Positions 23,170 through 33,586 of a stretch of DNA of 64,000 nt are shown here, one piece after another. The notes beneath the pieces were generated by a model. That model saw only the letters and a list, made by a program, of their open reading frames with translations. It made no database searches and was not told the DNA's origin. Location: positions 52,037,905 to 52,101,904 of the forward strand of contig NC_067312.1 of the NCBI RefSeq assembly GCF_020740795.1, read 5' to 3'. A program made the position numbers and the translations under genes. Position 1 is the stretch's first letter, and each line of letters starts with the position of its first letter. This stretch comes from Apus apus (Eukaryota; Chordata; Aves; Apodiformes; Apodidae).

Positions 23170-23400
23170 CCAGGATCAGGTCCAGACTCCTCTTCAGTTT
23201 CCATTCTCCTGTCACCATACACCACTGGAAAGAGCCTGGCTCCATCTTCTTCTCAGCCTCCTCCCTTCAGGCCTTTTTCAACATGGATCTCAGCTTCTCC
23301 TCACCAGCCTAACAGCTCCAGCTCACTTGTTTTCCTCGTCTGGCTGGCCAAAGTCTTCTGAATGCAGCCCAGGACACCGTTAGTTTTCCCTGTGGCAAGG
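23170..23400 (-). other. Possible upstream exon ending in a strong donor
   Basis: Minus-strand sequence ends at a CTGG|GTAAGT donor near 23,170. Partly open frames precede it, but no known domain is visible. It could be an upstream exon of the RhoGAP-like locus or repeat-derived sequence. Confidence 0.25.
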
Positions 23401-23798
23401 GCAGGTCATTGGCTGGGGATCCGCTTGGTACCCACCGCGACCTCCAGGGCTCTGTCTGCAGAGCTCCTTTCTATCTGGGCAGCCCTCTGCAAGTGCTGGT
23501 GCCTGGCGTCATCCCTGCACAGGTACAGGACTTTGTGCTTCCCCTTGCTGAAGTTCTTGGGCGTGCTGCCTTGGCAGGGTACCACTGGAGGCTGGTGCAG
23601 TGGGCAGTACCCATCCCTGCCTCCGCACAGAAAAGTCCCAAACTGGACCCAGCAGCAGATGGGGTGTTTGAGTCCAGGGTCCCGGTGAGTCCAGAAAAGC
23701 CTTGGAGGAGCTGCGTCAGTTCTACTCAGGGGGGCAGGGCAAGGCCACCTGTCTTGACGGATGATGATATTCTCTGGCAAGAAAACAGCTTGCTGGAA

Positions 23799-23825
23799 CA
23801 GCAGCAGCAGCAGCAGCAGCAGCAG
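23799..23825 (+). repeat. (CAG)9 microsatellite
   Basis: Nine perfect CAG units, 50 bases beyond the stop of the RING gene (CTG on that gene's strand). It is likely in its 3' UTR or flank. Confidence 0.95.
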
Positions 23826-23875
23826 AGGGAGAGATGACAGCCAGAGAAAGCCCAACCCAGCCAGCCTGACTCGTT

Positions 23876-25363
23876 CTACTGCTGCTGGCGGGGTGGCCTC
23901 TTGGGGGGCTGCGAGGAGTCCTGGGGACTGCTGGCTCTCCTCTTCGGGGCTCGCCGTGGCATCCCAGGGGAGCAGTCCCTGCCCTGGCTGGGAGTCGAGG
24001 GACCGGGCACAGCTTCCTCCGGATCCTCGACCTGCTCTTCGGGCTCCCCACGGGCGGGAATGGGGACGCTGGTGGTGCTTCTGGGACACCCCTGAAGAGC
24101 AGCAGTGGAGGTGGTGGGACGCTCCTCTTCAGGGGCTCCAGCAGGGCTGCTGGAGGGGCCTGGACCGGAGTCAGGAGGCCCCCTTGGGGAGGCAGCAGGA
24201 CGCTCCCGCCTCTCGGCAGCCCCGCGGCCCTGCAGGCCCAGCAGCTGGTGAGCTTCCCTGCCGCAACGCTGCACAGCCACGTCGAGGAGGTCTTCAACAA
24301 ACCTGGCAGCGCGATCCTGGAGGCTGTCCTGCAGCAGCCGGAGCAGGGCCTCTTGGTCCAGCCCGGAGAGGCCCAGGACACACATGACGAGCTCCCCCAG
24401 GGTGACGGCAACGGAAGGGTGCTCCGCAAAGATCTGCCCCAGCTGCTGGTGGACCCAGGGCATAATGCGCTGCAGGAGGGCTGGGTGGTCGTCAAACAGG
24501 GTGGCCCAGGTGTCGGGCTGGAGGCCACCCACTGGAGCCCTGGGCCCCGACTCTACCGGCTGTGCCTGGGCTGGCACAGCGGGAGGGGAGCGCGGAGGGG
24601 CTGAGCGTCTTCGTGCTCTTCTTGCACGGGGCCTGCTGAGAGGAGGATGCCTTCGGGAGGCAGCAGGACGCTCCCGCCTCTCGGCAGGAGGGCGACTCTG
24701 CAGGCCCAGCAGCTGGCAGGCCTCCCTGATGGCCCGTTCCATGTCGGCCTGAACAGCTGATTCCAAAAATGTCGCCCTGATGTTTTGGAGGGAGGCCCCC
24801 AAGAGCTGGTTCAGTGTGCCTTCTTCCAGCCTGAAGAGGACCAGAAGGGGCACAACAAAATCCTCCACCGCCTCTGCCACAGAACGCTCGTTCTGCATGG
24901 ACAATTCCAGCTCCTCCAGGATCCAGGGCATAAGGGTCGGCAGGAGAGCTGGGCGTTGCTGGAAAAGAGTTGCCCAGATGTCGGGCTGCAGGTCACCTGG
25001 AGGAGCCCCGGGCACCAGCCCCGCAGGCTCTTGTCCTGATGCTGCAGGGCTGTGGGCAGCTGGACGGCCAGGATCTCCTCCTGATTGGCGGTGGCCAGCT
25101 GATGGAGATGCAGGGGGCGAGATGACGTGCTCCTCAAAGTTGTCATCCGCCTGCACCGAGTGCACAATGGAGCAGATCCTCCTCTTGCAGAGGGGGCACT
25201 CGGGCTTGCTGCGGGCCCAGTGCAGGATGCAGCTGTAACAAAACTGGTGCAGGCACGGCAGCACGTAGCTGGTGCCCTCTCGGCTGCCCAGGCAGATGGG
25301 ACAGCCGTTGTCCAGCTCCATAGCCCTGCTCCCCCTGGGCTGGGGTGGGGGGGAGGTGGGCAT
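23876..25363 (-). CDS. RING-finger E3 ubiquitin ligase, TOPORS-like, with a tandem helical repeat
   Basis: An intact 495-codon, single-exon reading frame. Residues 21-59 form a C3HC4 RING: C21-x2-C24-x12-C37-x-H39-x2-C42-x2-C45-x10-C56-x2-C59. The FCYSCILHW core resembles TOPORS, a nuclear ubiquitin and SUMO ligase. A RING recruits E2 enzymes, so ligase activity is the likely role. Residues 125-236 and 281-392 are two copies of one domain, both opening LQPDxWATLF, sharing MPW, and closing in QLLGLQ...ERRERPAAS. A Pro/Arg-rich linker joins them. The last 100 residues are Pro/Ser-rich with basic, nuclear-signal-like ends (PKRRASS, PKRPPR). The second Met (residue 15) sits just before the RING and could be the true start. 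GC content is high. Full TOPORS is about twice as long, so this is a short relative or an independent RING family. Confidence 0.75.
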   Translation of the reverse strand: MPTSPPPQPRGSRAMELDNGCPICLGSREGTSYVLPCLHQFCYSCILHWARSKPECPLCKRRICSIVHSVQADDNFEEHVISPPASPSAGHRQSGGDPGRPAAHSPAASGQEPAGLVPGAPPGDLQPDIWATLFQQRPALLPTLMPWILEELELSMQNERSVAEAVEDFVVPLLVLFRLEEGTLNQLLGASLQNIRATFLESAVQADMERAIREACQLLGLQSRPPAERRERPAASRRHPPLSRPRARRARRRSAPPRSPPAVPAQAQPVESGPRAPVGGLQPDTWATLFDDHPALLQRIMPWVHQQLGQIFAEHPSVAVTLGELVMCVLGLSGLDQEALLRLLQDSLQDRAARFVEDLLDVAVQRCGREAHQLLGLQGRGAAERRERPAASPRGPPDSGPGPSSSPAGAPEEERPTTSTAALQGCPRSTTSVPIPARGEPEEQVEDPEEAVPGPSTPSQGRDCSPGMPRRAPKRRASSPQDSSQPPKRPPRQQQ

Positions 25364-25409
25364 GTTGAGCTGCTCCCTCCCAACAGCTCTGTAGAGGCCG
25401 GTGTCACCC

Positions 25410-25424
25410 TAGAAAAGGAAGAGA
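25410..25424 (-). promoter_or_regulatory. Splice acceptor in the 5' UTR of the RING gene
   Basis: On the minus strand CTCTTCCTTTTCTAG ends about 47 bases before the first ATG. This suggests a non-coding first exon lies to the right and that the coding region is one exon. Confidence 0.5.
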
Positions 25425-25724
25425 GGCCCTGGTGATGGGCTGGCCTGGGCAGGGGGCAAGGAAATGCCCAAGTCCCTGCAGAAGGAAACCCTCCCAGCTC
25501 CCCAGGGCGAGGTTTCCCCTGCCAGCTCACCTCTGCTGCTGCGAGCGTGCCTCCTGGTGCCCCGGCTGCCTGCAGCTGGCAGGGCCGGGGAGAAGCCTTC
25601 ACTGGCTCTGGCGCCGAGGGTGAAGATCTCTGAGGAACAAGCTCCACAATCGCAAGCTCAGCTCCAAGGGACGCTGACCGCTCCAGCCTCACCAACGGCT
25701 CAGCCGGAGTGCCGGTAACTGGAA

Positions 25725-25785
25725 CGCCAACCTGATTGGGTGGCTCCAGCACCTGTCGCTTGGGTCTTCACCAATCAGCTCGCAG
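25725..25785 (-). promoter_or_regulatory. CCAAT-box pair upstream of the RING gene
   Basis: CCAATCAGG on the minus strand (about 25,731-25,740) and CCAATCAGC on the plus strand (about 25,770) lie within 40 bases, in GC-rich sequence without a TATA box. This suits a housekeeping or bidirectional promoter, but is only suggestive. Confidence 0.3.
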
Positions 25786-26403
25786 GGTTTCATGGCAGCC
25801 TGTCCTCCCCCTCGGTCCTTGCCCAAATAGCCCTGCACCCCAGCATGCAGCCCCGAAGGCGTCGGGGCACCTCACAGCACACCCTGCTGCCTCTGGGGAA
25901 GGCATCAAGGCTCTTCCCAGCACTGCCTGGTGGGAGGGAGAGAGGTGGTGGCACCTCCTGAAACTAGAGTGGTTCAGGCTGGAGACAAAGAATCCAAACC
26001 AAAAGCCTTGTGAGCATCAGGAAGTACTCGGGTGGGTTGCCCAGACAGACTGTGGGGTCCCTGAGCCCAAAGGTCAGCCTTCAAGACCTGAGTGAGTGGC
26101 CGCGACCCAGAGCAGTCAGGTCTGTGTTCATTGCTGACCCTGCCCTGAGCCAGTCGCTGGACAAGAGACCTCCTCTGTCCCCATCTAGTAGAAGCGGTTC
26201 TTGGTGTGACTGGTAGGACCAGGGATGAAGAGGAACATCTGAGCATGAAACCCTCAGGACAGGCAGAACAGGGCTGTGAGGGGGGCAGGTGTTGATGGCA
26301 CTCATACTAGCGCTTCATCAGGATCACATCTACGTGCTCCTTCTCGGAACACCAAGCAGGTGACACTTTGGGTCAGACAGATGGGCTCGTGACCGAGGGG
26401 TGG

Positions 26404-26856
26404 ACTTAACCATGGACACTATTGCACAGGTGATCCACGACTGTGAGACGTGTGCTGCACTTAAGCTGGTACCATGCACCAGCCTCAGGGAAGACTGAAA
26501 GGCACAATGGTCTATTAAAAGCTACCCTGAAGGCAATGGGTGGTGGAACTTCCAAAAGCTGGGACAAAAATTTGGCAAAGGCCACCTGGTTAGTTAATAC
26601 CAGGGGATCCATCAATCGGGCTGGTCCTGCTCAGTCAGACCTTTTACACACTGCAGATGGGGATAAAGTCCCTGTGGTATGTGAAAGAACCCTGTTGGGT
26701 AAAAGTGTTTGGGTTTACCCTGCTTCAGGCAAAGGCAAACCTGTCTGGGGTGTTGCTTTTGCTCAGGGACCTGGACATACCTGGTGTGTGATGACGGAGG
26801 ATGGTGAAGTACAATGTGTACCTCAAGGCAACTTGACTCTGGGGGAGAATCCTTAA
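26404..26856 (+). pseudogene. ERV integrase, carboxy half (second family)
   Basis: Read from about 26,412 the sequence holds the end of an integrase. A DCETCAALK zinc-binding-like patch is followed by a jump to YHAPASGKTERHNGLLKATL, whose Glu matches the catalytic Glu region (GxxERxNGxLK). The carboxy domain then runs to a TAA at 26,856. The first two catalytic aspartates are deleted. The wording differs from the YYPQAxRxVER integrases elsewhere in the window, so this is a different ERV lineage. It runs into a polypurine tract and LTR. Confidence 0.75.
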
Positions 26857-26903
26857 TTTGACAGTTGGTAAAATGCAGAGACTGTATGTAATACATGGTA
26901 TGG

Positions 26904-26917
26904 AATAAGGGGTGGAA
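26904..26917 (+). other. Polypurine tract
   Basis: AATAAGGGGTGGAA lies immediately before the TG that opens the LTR. This is the expected place for the plus-strand primer of a retroviral element. Confidence 0.65.
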
Positions 26918-27638
26918 TGTCCTGGTTTGAGTCAGGATGAAGCCAATTTTCCTTTTATTGATTTTTTTTTTTCCTTCAGGAAGCTTTCTTTTAACTAGTC
27001 AAGAGCCTTACAACTAAGGCTGCTAATGCTGGAATGTTTTTGTAATTGCTGGGTCTTCAAGGTCACATCTTCACTATGGGGTGATCTATGACCCCCCATA
27101 GGAGGCTGAATTAGACAGCCAGCAAAACTGGCCAGAGATGTTCCATTCCATGTATCTATGTAAGCTCAGAGGAAGGTCAGAGATCACAGAAGACAACTTC
27201 CTTCCTGCTTCTTCAGCCCTTCTCTTCCGTCCTTGGGCGTCATCCGGGGAGGACTCCGTCCATCCAGCACCGTCGACCCCTGGGCTGTGCATCCTTTGAC
27301 CCTCATCACTCTCCCCTCAGCTCCTGTCTGCTCTGCCGCTCTCTCTGGCAGCTCCAGGACATTTTGGGACTGTTCACAGCTCAGGAGATGCTGTGGGAGT
27401 TGCTGGGGGTGGGGGGAGGTGATACGGTTTTGCACTCTTCTAAAAACATTTGTATGTAATTGTACAGATTTTCTTTTGTCATGAGTGTTTAATTAAAGTT
27501 GTGTAGTACTATAGTTTTCAATCCAGAGAGGCTTTATCCCTCATTTTCTCGCTTCTTCCCTACCTTGGTGGTTGGGGAAGGGGATCAAGAGCATTGTTGT
27601 TTCTGCTTTTATTGCCAGTCCTGAGTCAAACCGTGACA
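26918..27638 (+). mobile_element. Complete ERV LTR (3' LTR)
   Basis: 721 bases, opening TGTCCTGGTTTGAGTCAGGA and closing GTCAAACCGTGACA. A polypurine tract and integrase lie directly upstream, and no primer-binding site follows. Its last 190 bases resemble 120-327. TTTAATTAAAG at about 27,487-27,498 may act in 3'-end formation. Confidence 0.8.
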
Positions 27639-27654
27639 CTACCTGTGTGTTTGT

Positions 27655-28060
27655 TTATTTTCTGCTCCCTACACTGCACTTGGAGAGGCATTCAGTGCAT
27701 CTGGAAATGACTGCCCAGGGGTGGAAACACAGCTCCTGCCCTCCGGCATGGTGTGATCCAGACTGCACTGGAACAGAGTGAATCTCTGCAACACCTGCAA
27801 TATGCTGATGACATTGCTGGATGGGGAGACACAGAAGAAGTCTTTGAGAAAGGCAAGAAAACAATCCAAATCCTTCTGAGATTTCTGCAAAACCTAGTGA
27901 GGTCAAGGGTCCTGCACAGGAGATTCAGTTTGTAGGAATAAAATGGCAAGATGGGCATTGTCAGATCCCAACAGATGTGATGCATAAAATCAGAGGCCTG
28001 TCCCCACCAAGTAGCTAAGAGGAAGCACAAGCTTTCTTAAGCGGTGTGGGTTTCTGAAGC
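27655..28060 (+). pseudogene. ERV reverse transcriptase fragment
   Basis: In one frame (from 27,753) LQYADDIAGWG carries the YxDD catalytic loop of retroviral RT, followed by EEVFEKGKKTIQILL, a common palm/thumb stretch. Further on, FVGIKWQDGH appears in a shifted frame. Breaks and the short length show it is dead. It begins 17 bases after an LTR end, so the LTR probably inserted beside or into it. Confidence 0.8.
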
Positions 28061-28125
28061 AGGCACGTTCCAAAGGACAGGCAGACCATGTGTCCTCCAT
28101 ACCAAGGGACCATTGCGCCATTATG

Positions 28126-28262
28126 TCAGCCATGAGGACAACTTCCATTATGATATCACCTATTACAACATCTCCCTTTACAGTGTCACTCATGATGACG
28201 TCTCCCTTTATGATGTCACCTATTATGACATCACCCGTTATGTTGTCACCCATTATGATTTT
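28126..28262 (+). repeat. Minisatellite with a 15-base unit
   Basis: Imperfect tandem copies of a unit like TATGATGTCACCTAT recur about nine times. Adjacent units alternate between (C/T)TCCCTTTA and TATTATGA starts, giving a 30-base higher-order period. The stretch is open on both strands because the unit is a multiple of three. Confidence 0.75.
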
Positions 28263-28710
28263 CCTTTTTAAACCTCTGTGTTTAGAAAATCAGTATTAGG
28301 GAAAGAATTCCATAATGTTATAAGAAATATACAGACTGACTGACATTGAATATCTCAAGCTTTTATTTTGGAAGAAATCTAACCTGTCTTTGCCTGAGTG
28401 GCCAAGTGTATTCAGATAACAGGCATGTATTTGTTTGACTTTTTTTGATGTTTCTTGCATTTCCCTGAATTGGCTGATTCCTCCCTTCAAGTGAGAAAAT
28501 CCCTTTGAAACGTGGAGGTACCATAGCATTGGACAGATGCAACACTTCTCAATTTCCTTCTCACTCACCTGCTGATGATCTCCTGCACAGACACGCGCAC
28601 AGCTCTGTGGGGAACAAATACATGATCCTGAGTCATTTGTGTTACACTGGTCTTGTGGACATTTTCTGTGATTTGGAAGACATCTCCACTAAAGTTAGTA
28701 GGTTCTACCC

Positions 28711-29205
28711 TTAAACCAGGGACAATAAAACCAGCATTATAGGCAGCTCTTTTGTAAGAGACCAGGAACCAGAGTAGTTGCCCATGGTAAGAACAGCTCC
28801 TGGTCCCCAATACCCTGATGCCTCTAGCTCAGAAAGCTGAATGCTGTCACCTCCAGTGGCAGACACCCTAATGACATCTTCAGTATCAGTCTCTGTTGGC
28901 AACTTGCAATATTGTTGTTTTAATTGTGACAATTCCAGTGGGGTACATGGAGTTATTATATTCACTTTGCTTCTCTGCCAGGTACCAGGTTCATAAATGT
29001 CATCAGCATGATGTCCGGGGCGTAACTGTTTATGCTCCACTCTCCCTTCCTCCTCATCCTCAGAGCTATAGTAAGAAGATGAGTGGGCTGAAGTTCCTTC
29101 CACACCTGTGGAGAGCTGGTTGAATTTTTTTTCCCAGTTATTTAAACTTTTCAGTAACAAACTCACGCAGTGCCCTTGTCTTGGCTGCTGTGCCCTTTGG
29201 CTCAC
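28711..29205 (-). pseudogene. ERV gag fragment
   Basis: A 164-codon frame lies just downstream, on its strand, of a primer-binding site. This is the position of gag. It has an acidic Ser/Tyr-rich segment (SSSYYSSEDEEEGR), then CTPLELSQLK, which resembles a gag matrix/capsid linker. It ends in aberrant sequence, and the capsid and nucleocapsid parts are not recognised. The call rests mainly on position. Confidence 0.55.
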
Positions 29206-29382
29206 GATCAGCTAAAGGGGGGAGAGAGAGGGGCTGTGCACGAGTGGCATCTTCTGCACAATCAGCTTCAGCATTGGTACTCATTTTGACCCTGACTGTT
29301 CAATTTCTTTATTTGTTTCCTGTCCCAATTATTAATTTAGCAATGTAGCAATTGAGAGGGTGGTGTGGCAGGCTCTAATACA

Positions 29383-29400
29383 CCCTCGCATCCCACTTCT
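29383..29400 (-). other. Primer-binding site complementary to leucine tRNA
   Basis: The minus strand reads TGGTGTCAGAAGTGGGAT, which I recognise as a leucine-type retroviral primer-binding site. It starts three bases after an LTR end (CTCGTGACATTC then TGG). This fixes the orientation of the ERV here. Confidence 0.75.
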
Positions 29401-29403
29401 GAC

Positions 29404-29840
29404 ACCAGAATGTCACGAGCTGATGCTGTCCCAGAGGCTACCAGCAGTCAGGATGCTTCTCCCGCAATGTGTGGAGGGGCCTTTAAAACAGACCCAGGGG
29501 ACATGTGGCTCCTCCTCGAACAGAGTATGGATGACTGCTGGACCCAGCCTTGGAGCAGAGACTAGAAACACTGTTCTCACCACACCCACAAATGGTTACT
29601 GAGACCAGCTGACAAATGGACCGATTTATTAAGTGTTAATACAAACTAAGGGACCAAGGTTCAGGAGACGTAGACTAGATATATATCAGAAACAAAATTC
29701 AAAGCTACTATGGTCTTAGTAAATATACACTACTAGGGAGAGGTGTGGAATCAATGGAGTAACGGGGTAGGAATTGAGCCCAGCAGGAAAGCTAGAGAGA
29801 GAGATCTGCATCTTGGGATGAATCATTCAGCCACTCCTCT
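29404..29840 (-). mobile_element. 5' LTR of the leucine-primed ERV, truncated by CR1
   Basis: The LTR ends (minus strand) in GCTCGTGACA at about 29,410. ACTTAATAAATCGG gives a poly(A) signal near 29,625. The upstream part runs to about 29,840, where CR1 sequence starts, so the beginning of the LTR is not defined. Confidence 0.55.
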
Positions 29841-29844
29841 GCTG

Positions 29845-30690
29845 ACTAAACCCTGGATGACACAAAAGTCTGCTGGTGACACAAAAATGGGAGAAGTGGC
29901 TGGTAATGGCAGAGGCTTTTGCTGCCATCCAGAGGGACCTGGACAAGATGGAGAAGTGGGCTGACAGGAGCTTCCTGCAGTTCCACAAGGGACAGTCCTG
30001 CACAGAGGAAGGAACAATCCCAGGCACAAGTACCTGCTGGGGGCCACCGACCTGGAAAACCACTTTGCAGAAAAGGACCCAGGGGCCCTGTTGGACACCA
30101 AGTTGCTCATGAGCCAGCAGTGTGTCCTTGCTTCAAAGATGGAATATGGTACTGTGGGCTGCTGTAGACAAAGTATTGCCAGGAGGTAAAGGGAGGTCCT
30201 GCTTGCACTCTATGCAGCACTGGTGAGGGGAGCATTGTGTGCAGTTCTGGGCTCCTCAGTGCAAGACAGACACGGACATACTGCAGAAAGTCGCCTCACA
30301 GGACCACCAAGTTGATGAAGAGGCTGGAGGGTGTCACATGAGGAAAGGTTGAGAGGGCTGGGAATGTTCAGCCTGGAAAAGAGAAAGCTGAGGGGGATCT
30401 CAATGCATATAAACACCCGAAGGGAGGGTCCAAAGCTCTTTTCAGTGGTGTGCAGGGACAGGACAAGAGGTGATGGGCATCACCTGAAACACAGGAGATT
30501 CCCTCTAAACATCAGGAAACACATTTTTACTGTGAGGATGCCAGAGCACTGACACAGGCTGCCCAGGAAGGCTGTAGAGTCTCCATGCTTGGAGATACTC
30601 ACAAGCTGGCTGACACAGGGCTGGATGCCCAGCTCCAGGCGATCCTGCTGGAGCAGAGGCCTTGACCCAGAGTATTGTCCCAAGAGTGGT
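29845..30690 (+). mobile_element. CR1 LINE fragment
   Basis: Runs from CTAAACCCTGGATGACAC and GATGGAGAAGTGGGCTGACAGGAG through GAAACACATTTTTACTGTGAGGATGCCAGAGCACTGACACAGGCTGCCCAGG. This is the carboxy third of CR1 ORF2, with broken frames. The usual tandem octamer end is absent. Confidence 0.85.
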
Positions 30691-30699
30691 ATCTGTCAC

Positions 30700-31690
30700 C
30701 TAGTGTGCAAGAAGCCAACCCACAGAGTTGAGGTAATTGCTTTAATATCCATTTTGCCACAGAACAGGGAGCCGCGGGGTATTCCACAAAGCCAGCTCTG
30801 TTTCCCAAAACACAAGTGCTCCTTTTATATGCAAAAACATGAGAAAGAACATTTATCTCTAACATTGTTTTACCACTAGTACGCACGATTGGTCAACTCA
30901 TTCCTCACTTCCATTTCAAGTGGCAGCGCTCAGGAATCTCACTGCACCTGCTCAAAGAGTAAGGGGCTTGCTGTTAGCAGGGCTCCCTCCAGCCTGCGGG
31001 TGTGAATTTTAGTAGGTTAATAGCTCATTAACATGGTGAACCCAATTACTCAGTGTTTTTCTACCCAATGCTCAAGGCTGCAACCACAATAAGCTGTGGG
31101 CAGCACTCCTTTCCAGCCCTTCCATCTGTCCTGCAGGCCTGTCTCAGTTTACTTGGGACGTGTTTTCCCCCAGTTGGAATCTGGCTTTGTCCAGTTCTTA
31201 CTGTTTCACTGTTATCCAGGACCTGTTGTTATTCTGCGTGCTCTTCATGCTCTCTTTTATGTGATCTTCCAGCAAATGTGACTTTTTTCTTCCCCCAAAT
31301 ATTACTGATTTCAGTTTATAACTGACCTCAAGAGGGCCTGACCTTCTCTGTGACTCTAGGCCAGGGGGAGCAGCTGCCCCAGCCCCGCGGGATGCGGCCC
31401 TTGCCTTCCCCAGGTGCTGGAAGCTCAGGCCCTGCTGCAGCAGGAGAGCACCTGGTCCCAGAGCTCTGGCGTGTCAGGCGGGACCAACTGGCGGCCCCTG
31501 ATGAGCCACTGGTGCTCGCGCTGTCGCCGTAGGTGTGAACGTGGCAGCAGAAGCCACAGCAGGTGGCTCTGGCACCACCGGCCTGACCGTTTTGGTCTTC
31601 TGTTTGAGGTTCAGGTTTAGATCTTGATTCTGCTTTTTGATTTTCTTCACCTTTTCAGATTCCTCTGTACCTGGGTACAGAGGTAGTGTA
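30700..31690. other. Mostly unassigned; one possible exon at 31,412-31,534
   Basis: No transposon recognised. A pyrimidine-rich acceptor (TTGCCTTCCCCAG) at 31,411 precedes an open, GC-rich stretch containing VLEAQALLQQESTW. The donor is unclear and I do not recognise a family. Confidence 0.25.
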
Positions 31691-31699
31691 GTTTATATC

Positions 31700-31845
31700 A
31701 TGAAGTTCAGGGCCAGGTTGGATGGAGCTCTGAGCAATCTGATCTAGTGGGAGGTGTCCCTGCCCAGGCAGGGGGGTTGGACCTGGATGATTGTTAAGGC
31801 CCCTTCCAACCCAAACCGTTCTATGATTCTATGATTCTATGAATC
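31700..31845 (+). mobile_element. CR1 LINE, 3' end
   Basis: GGCCAGGTTGGATGGAGCTCTGAGCAA through CGTTCTATGATTCTATGATTCTATGAATC, with three tandem octamers. Confidence 0.93.
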
Positions 31846-32376
31846 AATAAAATCTTTCCATGTTATGTGTACTTGTGTGCATAGTGAGTACTTTGGAGGT
31901 TCATTGGATTGGTGTCTTCCTAACGCAAAGCCATTTGGTTAACCGTTTACTAACATGGCATACTCATACTATGCTATCTTTTTTTTTTTTCCCAATTTCA
32001 AGGTGTTTATCTTAAACTTCTCGGTGTAAGAGTTCAAAGGAAATTGAAGTCTGGGTTTGTTTTGTTTTGTTTTTAACTGAGGATGGCTTGAAAAAGCAGA
32101 CATTTTGGAAATGCATTCATTCATGCTGCCTGGTGCTGAATTGACTACTTGAAGTTTTATTCTGTTGTGACCTGTAGAGTTGCCCATGTCAAATGTTTAT
32201 CTATACTGGTTAGTATTTATCATGTCAAATCTAATTTCAACATGTCATTTCATGTCTGAACAGCAATGGTTGGCTTGTCTGAAGAAGACTCAATAAGGTT
32301 ACACTTTCAAAATGCTTCACACTGACTCGAGGGATGATTTATGAGACACCGTGCTCATTTTGCTTTGCTTTTTAAG

Positions 32377-32446
32377 AAGCCCTAAGAAGGAGGGGAATGG
32401 TGATGATTGGAAAGATTCTGAAGAGGAACTAGGTTTCACTCCCAAG
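32377..32446 (+). other. Exon 1 of the ANKRD26-like chain
   Basis: Acceptor TTTGCTTTTTAAG, donor AAG|GTATGG. It has 70 bases, entering with one base of a split codon and leaving in phase 0. It encodes SPKKEGNGDDWKDSEEE and a short end. Confidence 0.6.
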
Positions 32447-33586
32447 GTATGGAAACATGTCCTTCAAAAATACATTATTTGCAGGTGAGTTTTCTCTGGG
32501 ATTGAAAGAAACTGCAGTCTCAGCCAGTGTTGTTGTCCCCTTAGAAGCAGCCTCTGGCCTGCCAGCCTTTCTTCTGCTGTGAGCTTTTCCTCACAGATCT
32601 GTGGCTGTGGCAGAGCATGCTCTAGATTTGTGGTCTGGGGCAAAAGAGGAATTGGTGACGAGATGCACAACCACATTGTTTTATTTCTTCATGTTCATTT
32701 GGGTCAGATTTGCAGACCCTGACAGTTTCTGCGGTACTATTATAATCTGTTCTGCTTTTCTCCAAAGATTGTTATTGTTTCCTGCAAATTTGTGAATAAA
32801 ATCCTAACAGAGAAAGGAAAAGGGCATTTATAGATCAAGATCTGCTGAAATACTTCATCAGCTGGTTTTCCTTTCCTCCTTGTCAGGTTCCTCAAGAGCA
32901 CTCAGTGGAAGAGTGGCTCAAATGGGTTCTCATCTCTTCTCTGAGATGGCATTCCATGCTTGCGTGTACTCTCACCCTGCAGGTGTTCCCTCTTTTCCAA
33001 ATGCTGGGATAGTGTCCTTTTTGTCAGCTACAGGCTCTCATGCCCACTGTTTATATTGAAGTTCTGCCGAATTGCCAACTTCTCCAGTGCTGTCTGCAGC
33101 ATCTGTTCTGTCGCACTGGGATTCTACAGGGATGAGGAACCTGAGTGTGGCAATTCAACCCACTCTGTAATGCTGGTGATGCCAGTATCTTTAGTTTTAA
33201 CATTATTTTGTTTTCTTGCATTGATTTAAATAGAAATGATTCATTTTTCTGGCCTGATACTGAGATGTAGGGGTATTTTGGTAAGTGTACTTGCAGGGAC
33301 TAGTTTATGCATTAAGTCTGGGGATCTGAACAGTTGCTTGCCTTGTGCACATTTGCAGGTAAACATTCTGAAACTACCATCTTAAAATTATCTGTATTTT
33401 CCTAAGTATGTAAAAGATTAAAACCAGATTGTTAGAACTGTTATGCATGCAAACATAGTTTTGGAAGCAACTTGCCTAAGGGTGCCGAAGAGTGTTCAAG
33501 ATTTGATGTGAACCAAGTATTTGTGGTTGTTACTGCTTTAAAATAAAAATTAATAATTTATTTTTCTTAAATAAATCTGTATGTAG

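Noticed and set aside
24811..25752. 313-codon minus-strand frame overlapping the RING gene
   Set aside because: It overlaps the RING reading frame in another phase and lacks a domain. The RING frame has the conserved residues.
28126..28262. CRISPR-like array
   Set aside because: The units are tandem without spacers, and the genome is avian.
28090..28299. Repetitive Met/Ser/Thr-rich small protein
   Set aside because: It is a translation of the minisatellite, open only because the unit is 15 bases.
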